Positions 1 to 4,902 of a DNA stretch of 5,283 nucleotides are shown here, piece by piece; position 1 is the first letter of the stretch; each line of letters begins with the position of its first letter. The stretch spans positions 3,310 to 8,592 of the forward strand of contig PMLN01000399.1 of the NCBI GenBank assembly GCA_003158885.1. The letters are read 5' to 3'. The stretch comes from Anaerolineae bacterium (GTDB taxonomy: Bacteria > Chloroflexota > Anaerolineae > Anaerolineales > Villigracilaceae). A program made the position numbers and the translations under genes. Under the pieces are notes generated by a model. It searched no databases and had not been told where the DNA came from. It worked only from the letters and a program-made list of their open reading frames with translations.

Positions 1-1
1 A

Positions 2-613
2 GTCAATGTGGTCGAACGCGAAGGTATCTCCTTCTCGCATCCCGCCCGCTTCATCCTGGTCGGAACCATGAACCCGGAAGAAGGCGAACTGCGCCCGCAA
101 CTGCTGGACCGCTTCGCGCTATCGGTGGATATCGTCGGCATCCGCGAGGCGCGCGAACGCGTGATGATCATGGAGCGCAACATCTCGTTCGAGCAGGACC
201 CCGAGGCGTTCCGCCAAACCTGGCTGGAAAAGGAAAGTGAAATCTCGAAACAGATCGAACGGGCGCGTGAACTGCTGGATCAGGTGAAATACACCAGCCG
301 CGATCTGTTATCCATCGCGGCGCTGACCGCTTCACTGAATGTGGACGGTCATCGCGCCGACCTGGTGATCCTGAAAGCCGCACGCGCACAGGCCGCATTC
401 GAAGGCCGCACGCAGATCAACGACCACGATATTGCGCTGGCGGCGGAACTGGCCCTGCCCCACCGCATCAAGCGCACGCCGTTCCAGCAGGCGGAGATCA
501 CCTCCGAGCAATTGCAGGAACGCATCCAGCAACTGGCAGGCCAATCCGTGCCGAGTGAATCCGATGACAAATCGGAATCGCAGGAAAGCCAGTCCACGGA
601 AAAAAAAACTTAA
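2..613 (+). CDS. chlD: ChlI-like AAA+ ATPase module of a metal chelatase (5' end outside window)
   Basis: This is the C-terminal part of the AAA+ ATPase found in the small (ChlI/BchI/CobS-like) and medium (ChlD) subunits of Mg/Co chelatases, which power metal insertion into a tetrapyrrole held by the large subunit. The frame is open to base 2; the GTG at 8 is internal, because the preceding codons (Val-Asn) fit the family. Numbering from base 8, the sensor 1 region is GTMNPEEGELRPQ (about residues 19-31), the arginine-finger segment is LLDRF (32-36), and the helical lid/sensor 2 region includes GHRADLVILKAARAQAA (114-130). The Walker A and B motifs must lie upstream. From residue 180 the sequence is an acidic Ser/Glu/Asp/Gln linker, as before a ChlD VWA domain. 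The frame stops at TAA 611-613, right after a run of nine A, and the VWA domain continues in the -1 frame. I therefore take it as the first half of a chlD gene whose short product resembles ChlI. Family call is firm; Mg versus Co is not decidable here. Confidence 0.93.
   Translation, partial: VNVVEREGISFSHPARFILVGTMNPEEGELRPQLLDRFALSVDIVGIREARERVMIMERNISFEQDPEAFRQTWLEKESEISKQIERARELLDQVKYTSRDLLSIAALTASLNVDGHRADLVILKAARAQAAFEGRTQINDHDIALAAELALPHRIKRTPFQQAEITSEQLQERIQQLAGQSVPSESDDKSESQESQSTEKKT
600..608 (+). promoter_or_regulatory. A9 slippery run, candidate -1 ribosomal frameshift site in chlD
   Basis: Nine consecutive A (600-608) are read in the zero frame as GAA AAA AAA ACT TAA. The heptamer A AAA AAA (601-607) lets both decoded tRNA-Lys re-pair after a -1 slip. 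The -1 frame has a TGA at 565-567 and then stays open into the VWA domain, so the shift must occur between 568 and 610, and this run is the only evident slippery site there. An SD-like AGGA at 582-585 lies 14 bases before the run, in the range of known -1 stimulators. No strong downstream stem is evident; GGCT 614-617 with AGCC 637-640 is only 4 bp. Transcriptional slippage or a homopolymer sequencing error are alternatives. Programmed frameshifting is documented for chlD genes of cobalamin producers. Confidence 0.7.
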
Positions 614-663
614 GGCTGGAAGATGAGACGCAGAAAAGCCCGCAGCAGGGAACACCTGAGCCG

Positions 664-1569
664 ATGCCGCAGCAGGATGTGTTCGCACACACCGACGCCA
701 AATGGTGGGAGGGCGGACAAAAAATCAAAGCGGGCGAAACCTTCCAGCCGCGCAAATTAAACACCCCCCTCGACAAACTGACGCGCAAACGCGCCGGAAG
801 ACGTTCACTGACCCACACCGACCGCAAACACGGGCGCTATATCAAGGCGCGCCCGGCGGGCGACAAGACCGACGATATTGCCTTCGATGCAACCTTGCGC
901 GCCGCGGCGCCCTTCCAGAAACGCCGCGTGGAAAAACGCAAACGGCTGGCTTTCGCCATCGAGAAATCCGATCTACAGCGCAAGGTACGCGTCAAACGCG
1001 TGGCGAACCTGGTATTGTTCCTGGTGGACGCTTCATGGTCCATGGCTGTGGCGGAACGCATGAACGCCACCAAAGGCGCCATCCTTTCCCTGCTGACCGA
1101 CGCCTACCAACGACGCGACCGCGTGGGGCTGATCGTTTTTCAAAAAGACCGCGCCACACTGGTGCTGCCGCCCACGAATTCCGTTCAACTGGCCCAGCGG
1201 GCGCTAATTGACATTCCGGTCGGCGGAAAGACCCCGCTCTCGGCGGGACTGCTAATGGCGGCGGATGTGTTAGGGCACGAGAAATTCAGCCACCCGGATA
1301 TCGAGCCGTTGTTGATCGTGCTGACCGACGGGGCCGGCAACGTTTCGATCGGCACGCTGCCGCCGCAGGAAGAATCGTATCGCTTCGCGGAAATGATCGC
1401 GCATGAGAAAGTCAAGAGCGTGGTCATTAACATGGAACACGCCGCCTTTGACCAGGGACTGGCGCAAATGCTGGCGAACCATCTCAAGGCGCCGTGCTAT
1501 GCGCTGAGTGAATTGAAGGCGGAATATCTTTATCATGCGGTCAGACAGGAAATGGGGACGGTGAAATAG
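664..1569 (+). CDS. chlD: VWA-domain (ChlD-type) medium chelatase subunit, C-terminal half
   Basis: This ORF encodes the integrin-I/VWA half of a ChlD/CobT-type chelatase subunit, which docks the ATPase ring and contacts the large subunit. The N-terminal 110 residues are basic and carry a family-typical stretch (GRRSLTHTDRKHGRYIKAR, 45-63, then DDIAFDATLRAAAPFQ, 70-85). The VWA domain runs from about residue 115 to the end. Its MIDAS motif is DASWS (D122, S124, S126), with Thr190 in GGKTPL and Asp222 in LTDG completing the metal site, so it looks intact. ATG 664 is the only start codon in this frame after base 613, but its SD-like AGGGA (647-651) is 12 bases away and poor. The frame is open back to 568 and encodes a linker (NLRLEDETQKSPQQGTPEP, 607-663) that continues the acidic linker of the upstream ATPase. 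I infer that the main product is an ATPase-VWA fusion made by a -1 shift at 600-608. Independent initiation at 664 remains possible. Confidence 0.9.
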   Translation: MPQQDVFAHTDAKWWEGGQKIKAGETFQPRKLNTPLDKLTRKRAGRRSLTHTDRKHGRYIKARPAGDKTDDIAFDATLRAAAPFQKRRVEKRKRLAFAIEKSDLQRKVRVKRVANLVLFLVDASWSMAVAERMNATKGAILSLLTDAYQRRDRVGLIVFQKDRATLVLPPTNSVQLAQRALIDIPVGGKTPLSAGLLMAADVLGHEKFSHPDIEPLLIVLTDGAGNVSIGTLPPQEESYRFAEMIAHEKVKSVVINMEHAAFDQGLAQMLANHLKAPCYALSELKAEYLYHAVRQEMGTVK

Positions 1570-1586
1570 AGATAAGGAGGGGTCAA

Positions 1587-1637
1587 GGGCACAGCGGGGG
1601 ATTTACGGGTTTGAGGAAGGATCGTGTCGCTGTGCCC
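1587..1637 (+). repeat. 10-bp inverted repeat with 31-base loop after chlD
   Basis: GGGCACAGCG (1587-1596) is perfectly complementary to CGCTGTGCCC (1628-1637). The loop is 31 bases and no T-run follows on the + strand, so it is a poor intrinsic terminator, though it lies 18 bases after the chlD stop and could protect the 3' end of the transcript. The outer edges (the GTAGGGGCACAGCG form on the - strand) resemble dispersed GTAGGGGCAC-type palindromes common between genes in Chloroflexota and cyanobacteria; that resemblance is from memory and a repeat origin is inference. Confidence 0.55.
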
Positions 1638-1689
1638 CTACACATTGAACAGGGATGGAAAGAAATGACATAGAAACAAAACCCACCTC

Positions 1690-1719
1690 TTGACAAACTT
1701 AGAACAAGTGTTCTATAAT
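1690..1719 (+). promoter_or_regulatory. Consensus sigma-70-type promoter
   Basis: The -35 box TTGACA (1690-1695) and -10 box TATAAT (1714-1719) are exact consensus matches separated by 18 bases. Transcription would start near 1726, giving an untranslated leader of about 23 bases before the ATG at 1749. It is the only strong promoter seen in the window. A LexA-type operator fills the spacer, so the promoter is probably strong but tightly repressed. Confidence 0.88.
1701..1714 (+). promoter_or_regulatory. Candidate LexA operator (SOS box) inside the promoter
   Basis: AGAACAAGTGTTCT is a perfect inverted repeat, AGAACA-AG-TGTTCT. It contains the GAAC-N4-GTTC core and fits the Gram-positive DinR/LexA consensus (GAAC-RNRY-GTTC) at every core position. 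It occupies the -35/-10 spacer and touches the first base of the -10 box, where a bound repressor would block RNA polymerase. The downstream membrane protein gene is thus a candidate SOS gene. That LexA of this host recognises this motif is inference. Confidence 0.78.
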
Positions 1720-1736
1720 GCCAGCATCTATCCTAT

Positions 1737-1743
1737 AAGGAGG
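1737..1743 (+). promoter_or_regulatory. Strong ribosome binding site
   Basis: AAGGAGG is a full Shine-Dalgarno match, 5 bases before the ATG at 1749. It fixes the start of the membrane protein gene and implies efficient translation once the repressed promoter is open. Confidence 0.9.
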
Positions 1744-1748
1744 CAGAT

Positions 1749-2534
1749 ATGAACACCGTCCGTAACTCACGCAGTGTAGGGGATGGGCTGGCTGCCATGT
1801 TCAGCAATCTCGGGCGCGGCAGGCGCATCAACCGCGGCGCGGCCTGGGGCTTGATGATCGTCTGCGCCCTGCTGGCGTTCGAGATTTTCAACTACAGCAC
1901 CACGCAATTCGCCCTGGCGGATGTGCTGGGTAATCTCAAGTTCGCCGGTATCCCGTGGGCCACCATCCTGGCGTTTGCTTTTTGCGGTATTGACTTTGCC
2001 GGTATCGCACGCATCTTCACACCGCAGCAAGGCCGCGACGAACCGGCCGAGGTCTGGTACCTGTTCGGCGCATGGCTCCTGGCCGCAGGCTTCAACGCAA
2101 CCTTGACCTGGTGGGGCGTTTCGGTGGCGATCGTGAGCCACTCGAGCGCAGCGGCCGGTACAGTCATCAGCAACGCCACCTTGACCAAGGCCGTGCCGAT
2201 CTTTGTCGCGATCATGGTCTGGTTGATCCGGGTGTTGATCATCGGGACGTTTTCGATTGCAGGCGATAACCTGTTTTCAACCGCAGATGCAAGCGGCTAC
2301 CAGGCGCAACCGCAACAAAGACCCTATCCGCAGCAGCAATCCCGGCCGGTGACGACCAATCCGATCGGGACCACCCTGCGACCCGCCTCATCGCTGCCGC
2401 GACCCGTCCAGAATTTTCACCCGGCGCCCAAGCCCGCCCCGCCCACAAACTTTGACCTGCCTGAACCGACCTATCACAACTTATCCTTCGACTCGCAATC
2501 TCCCCATGATTCGATCGAGCCGCGCAAACAATAA
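1749..2534 (+). CDS. Four-helix membrane protein with Pro/Gln-rich tail, putative SOS gene, unknown function
   Basis: I do not recognise this 261-residue protein. Four hydrophobic segments are visible, at about residues 31-49, 65-88, 102-128 and 147-170. The first is preceded by a basic stretch (GRGRRINR), which places the N-terminus and, with four helices, the C-terminus in the cytoplasm. The short TM2-TM3 loop is polar (TPQQGRDEPAE), and an Arg (R161) sits inside TM4. Residues 175-261 form a low-complexity tail rich in Pro, Gln and Ser (for example QAQPQQRPYPQQQ) that is probably disordered. The ATG has an optimal SD, and the promoter carries a LexA-type operator, so expression upon DNA damage is likely. 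A lytic transglycosylase gene follows after 66 bases on the same strand. That context allows a lysis-related, conjugation-related or envelope-repair role, but nothing in the protein itself decides. It is larger than typical holins. Coding status is secure; function is open. Confidence 0.85.
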   Translation: MNTVRNSRSVGDGLAAMFSNLGRGRRINRGAAWGLMIVCALLAFEIFNYSTTQFALADVLGNLKFAGIPWATILAFAFCGIDFAGIARIFTPQQGRDEPAEVWYLFGAWLLAAGFNATLTWWGVSVAIVSHSSAAAGTVISNATLTKAVPIFVAIMVWLIRVLIIGTFSIAGDNLFSTADASGYQAQPQQRPYPQQQSRPVTTNPIGTTLRPASSLPRPVQNFHPAPKPAPPTNFDLPEPTYHNLSFDSQSPHDSIEPRKQ

Positions 2535-2565
2535 ACAAATATAACGTTACAACCTACACAGTTTC

Positions 2566-2612
2566 GACGCGGGTTATACAACCCGGCAAAAAAGGAACCC
2601 ATGTCCCGCGTT
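2566..2612 (+). promoter_or_regulatory. Two mutually exclusive hairpins around the transglycosylase start
   Basis: CGGGTT (2570-2575) can pair with AACCCG (2580-2585) around the tetraloop ATAC, leaving the SD at 2592-2596 free. Alternatively ACGCGGG (2567-2573) can pair with CCCGCGT (2605-2611), extended by a G-U pair, which encloses the SD and ATG 2601 in a 31-base loop. Both use 2570-2573, so only one can form at a time. A regulatory switch is inference; no known riboswitch consensus was recognised. Confidence 0.4.
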
Positions 2613-3287
2613 CGTCATAATAACCATTGGCGGACAGCCGCGGCCTACAACTCACCAGGCCGCGGCTGTTCCTCTTTTTATTGGCTGCCGCCTCTATCGG
2701 TATTGTTCTTCGGGGCGTTGATCGCCCTGGCCGCTACTCACATTCCCAGCCAGGCAGCGGCTATTCATGGCAGTAACACTCCCCCATCCAACGATCTCGC
2801 ATCCTTATTCACGCCGGAAGTACAGTATTGGAAGGCAGACATCCTGCGCTGGAGCAGCGCGTCGGGTCTCGACCCAAACCTGGTCGGGACGATCATGCAA
2901 ATCGAATCCTGCGGCAACGCGTCCGCACGTTCGTCGGCGGGGGCCATGGGACTCTTCCAGGTCATGCCGGATCATTTCGCCGTTACAGATGATCCATACG
3001 ATCCCGATACCAACGCCCTGCGCGGACTGGCATATTTGCGGCGCGTATTTGACAGTTCAAACCACGATATTACTTGGTCACTGGCGGCCTATAATGGCGG
3101 GCCGGGCTTGATCGGCTTGAATGAATGGACGTGGCCTGCAGAAACGATCCGCTATGTTTATTGGGGAAGCGGCATTTATGCGGATGCCACAGGAATGAAA
3201 GCAGCGAGTCAGCGGCTCAGCGAATGGCTGGCGGCCGGAGGGGCAAACCTATGTCAGCAAGCACACCAGCAATTAGGCTTGCCATAG
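2601..3287 (+). CDS. SLT-type lytic transglycosylase, membrane-anchored or secreted
   Basis: This 228-residue protein is a soluble-lytic-transglycosylase/GEWL-fold muramidase that cleaves the MurNAc-GlcNAc bond of peptidoglycan outside the membrane. The catalytic Glu is E102 in the QIES motif. It is followed by GAMGLFQVMP (114-123) and AAYNGGPG (162-169), the standard SLT motifs, in the usual order and spacing. A basic N-terminus of about 27 residues precedes one hydrophobic segment (28-46), which is a long signal peptide (possible cleavage after SQA near 51-53) or an anchor. The start is ATG 2601 with SD AAGGA (2592-2596). Oddly, a terminator-like hairpin covers codons 11-24, with its T-run in codons 25-27. 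A start at TTG 2703 or 2718 after that hairpin would lose the basic N-region and most or part of the hydrophobic segment, so I keep 2601. The preceding membrane protein gene lies 66 bases upstream and supplies the only clear promoter. Such enzymes serve in wall remodelling, conjugation (VirB1-like) or lysis; the sequence does not choose between them. Confidence 0.92.
   Translation: MSRVRHNNHWRTAAAYNSPGRGCSSFYWLPPLSVLFFGALIALAATHIPSQAAAIHGSNTPPSNDLASLFTPEVQYWKADILRWSSASGLDPNLVGTIMQIESCGNASARSSAGAMGLFQVMPDHFAVTDDPYDPDTNALRGLAYLRRVFDSSNHDITWSLAAYNGGPGLIGLNEWTWPAETIRYVYWGSGIYADATGMKAASQRLSEWLAAGGANLCQQAHQQLGLP
2632..2680 (+). terminator. Terminator-like hairpin with T-run inside the transglycosylase ORF
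   Basis: ACAGCCGCGGCCT (2634-2646) is perfectly complementary to AGGCCGCGGCTGT (2657-2669). A G-U and a G-C pair extend it to about 15 bp around a 10-base loop. CTCTTTTTA (2672-2680) follows directly. This is the best intrinsic-terminator structure in the window. It lies about 100 bases after the membrane protein gene stops, but within codons 11-27 of the transglycosylase ORF. It could end the SOS transcript, or act as an attenuator that translating ribosomes prevent from folding. Confidence 0.72.
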
Positions 3288-3332
3288 GGAAGAGAATTTA
3301 CACAGAAGATGAAGTCGAAAGATCGCCCAGAC
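3288..3332. other. Convergent intergenic gap
   Basis: Only 45 bases separate the stop of the transglycosylase gene (+) from the stop of the histidine kinase gene (-). I see no inverted repeat with a T-run for either direction, so the transcripts may overlap into the opposing genes. Confidence 0.6.
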
Positions 3333-4763
3333 TCAGACTTCCGCCTTGCGCTCGGGAAGAACTTCTTTCTTTTCCTTCCCAAGCGGCAGGGTCTGATCCT
3401 TGAGAAGCGGAAGCCAAATGGCAAAGGTGGTGCCTTTACCTTCCTTGGATTCCACGTTGATCGTACCCCCATGATTCTCCACAATCCATTTGGCGATGGA
3501 AAGCCCCAAGCCAAAACCCGGCGAATTGGAGCGGGTGCGCGATTTCTCGGCGCGATAGAAGCGGTCGAAGATATAGGGCAAGTCCTCGTCGGAGATACCC
3601 GGCCCCGTATCGCGGACGATGATGCGCGCCTGGTCGCCGATACGCGCCAGGCCCATGATCACGTCGCCGCCCTGCGGCGTGTATTGAATTGCATTGGCCA
3701 CCAGATTCAGCAAGACCTGCTTCAAACGGTCACGGTCGCCGTTGAACAGGATTTGATCGATTTCGGCGATCTTGAGATGGACTTTATTACCGGCCAGGAT
3801 GCGCATCTCCTGAAAGACTTCCAGCAAGAGAGTATCAAGCTCAACGGGCTGCTTACTCAGGGTGAGTTTGCCTGAATCCGCCTGGGTGAGGAGCAGCAGC
3901 CCGCCCACCAGACGGGTGAGGCGTCCGGCCTCCTCGTCAATGCTGGAAAGCGATTCTTCGTCGAACCGCTTCATGCGCCGCATCAAATCCACATTGCCCT
4001 TGACGACGGTGAGGGGGGTGCGAAGCTCGTGGCTGACATCGGCGATAAAACGCTGTTGGGAATTGAAAAGATTTTCGAGGCGCTCCAGGGTCTGGTTGAA
4101 GGCTTCGATCAGGTTGCCCATCTCATCGTTGGAGACGCCCTCATAGGGAATGCGGCGCGAAAGATCATCGGCGCGGTTGATGGCCAGGGCGGTCTCCGTG
4201 GCCGCATCCAGCGGGGCAAGCGCGCGTCCAAGCACAAACCATGAACCTGCGCCGGCCAGCAGGATGGAGATGAGGGTGGCGACAAAGAGCACATCCAGCA
4301 AATCCCGCCGGGTGGCATCCGCCACATTCAACGTGGTAGCCACTTGTAATATGCCGATGCTGTGAGCGCCGGCGCGCAAGGGGATGCTCAGGACGCGCAG
4401 GTGAACGTTTTGAAGGGTATTTTCGCGATAGACAGGCTCGGCAGACTTGAGGCCGGTTGGGTCGAGGGAAGCGGTCATACCGGCAATCGCCGCCGAAGCA
4501 GACTTGATCTTGCCATCCTGGCCCCACAACTGAACATAAACGTTGCTGGCCATGTCCAGAGGCGGCAGGGTAAATATATCAATCTGCGCCTGGGCGTTGA
4601 CGTGCGTCACGCTCATGACCTGGCGCGCGGTGTTGGCCAGGATGGCATCGGCCTGATTGAGCATGAGGATGGTGAGGATAACATAAACGGCCGCGCCGAA
4701 GGTTAAAATGATACCCCCCATCAGCGTGGAATAAAGAAGGGTCAGGCGCAGGCGGAGGGACAC
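3333..4763 (-). CDS. HAMP-domain sensor histidine kinase
   Basis: This 476-residue membrane kinase autophosphorylates on His and passes the phosphate to the response regulator encoded just upstream. A first membrane segment lies at about 10-35, a periplasmic-type sensor region at 36-153, a second membrane segment at about 156-178 and HAMP at 179-232. The HisKA dimerisation domain has its H-box at FIADVSHELRTP (phospho-acceptor H245). The HATPase domain shows the N-box NLVANAIQYTP (354-363), G1 DTGPGI (385-390), the F-box IFDRFYR (398-404) and G2 GFGLGLSIAK (416-425), so all catalytic boxes are intact. About 22 charged residues (LKDQTLPLGKEKKEVLPERK...) extend beyond the usual end. The start is GTG 4763: an in-frame TAA lies three codons earlier, and the N-terminus MSLRLRLTLLYS is typical of the family. 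No SD is present; the pyrimidine-rich complement of a tandem repeat lies just upstream. ATG at residue 15 is a poor alternative because it cuts TM1. The ligand is unknown. Confidence 0.95.
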   Translation of the reverse strand: MSLRLRLTLLYSTLMGGIILTFGAAVYVILTILMLNQADAILANTARQVMSVTHVNAQAQIDIFTLPPLDMASNVYVQLWGQDGKIKSASAAIAGMTASLDPTGLKSAEPVYRENTLQNVHLRVLSIPLRAGAHSIGILQVATTLNVADATRRDLLDVLFVATLISILLAGAGSWFVLGRALAPLDAATETALAINRADDLSRRIPYEGVSNDEMGNLIEAFNQTLERLENLFNSQQRFIADVSHELRTPLTVVKGNVDLMRRMKRFDEESLSSIDEEAGRLTRLVGGLLLLTQADSGKLTLSKQPVELDTLLLEVFQEMRILAGNKVHLKIAEIDQILFNGDRDRLKQVLLNLVANAIQYTPQGGDVIMGLARIGDQARIIVRDTGPGISDEDLPYIFDRFYRAEKSRTRSNSPGFGLGLSIAKWIVENHGGTINVESKEGKGTTFAIWLPLLKDQTLPLGKEKKEVLPERKAEV

Positions 4764-4779
4764 GGGAAATTAGGGATTA

Positions 4780-4807
4780 GAGAGTAGAGAGTAGAGAGTA
4801 GGGAGTA
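4780..4807 (+). repeat. Heptamer tandem repeat between regulator and kinase genes
   Basis: Three GAGAGTA units (4780-4800) and one GGGAGTA (4801-4807) lie in tandem, followed by a degenerate GGGAGGA. On the transcribed (-) strand this reads as repeated TACTCTC, ending about 16 bases before the kinase GTG start. A related inverted stretch lies at 4868-4887: TCTCTAATC (4868-4876) is complementary to GATTAGAGA (4775-4783), and 4875-4887 matches 4778-4790 in inverse orientation at 12 of 13 positions. The arms could pair across about 85 bases in the mRNA. Origin by slippage of an AG-rich intergenic repeat is likely; a regulatory role is unproven. Confidence 0.75.
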
Positions 4808-4902
4808 GGGAGGAAGAGCTAGGAATTACGCTTGATGATCGGCAATATCAATAACCTCATTACCCAATCTCTAATCTCTTCTCTCTAGTATCTGGGATCG
4901 AA

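Noticed and set aside
623..664. ATG at 623 as a start for the VWA protein
   Set aside because: It is in the zero frame of the ATPase, not in the VWA frame, and leads to no conserved sequence.
332..688. Antisense open frame of 118 codons over the chelatase gene
   Set aside because: It runs opposite to conserved ATPase and linker sequence; the composition is that of a reverse-frame shadow in GC-rich DNA.
1571..1582. AAGGAGGGG just after the chlD stop as the RBS of a small gene
   Set aside because: No start codon at a proper distance opens a reading frame of useful length before 1749.
2540..2600. TATAAC (2540-2545) as a -10 box of a separate transglycosylase promoter
   Set aside because: No acceptable -35 hexamer lies 16-19 bases upstream; the match to the -10 consensus alone is weak evidence in an AT-rich spacer.
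2535..2690. Known riboswitch (c-di-GMP or c-di-AMP class) before the lytic transglycosylase
   Set aside because: Wall hydrolases are often under such riboswitches, but I could not find the conserved core sequences of either class here.
3125..3403. Open frame of 92 codons crossing from the transglycosylase into the convergent kinase
   Set aside because: It overlaps two well-supported genes in other frames and has no SD or recognisable motif.
3309..3875. 188-codon open frame on the + strand
   Set aside because: It lies entirely antisense to the 3' end of the histidine kinase, whose catalytic motifs are all intact; it shows no SD and no recognisable domain.
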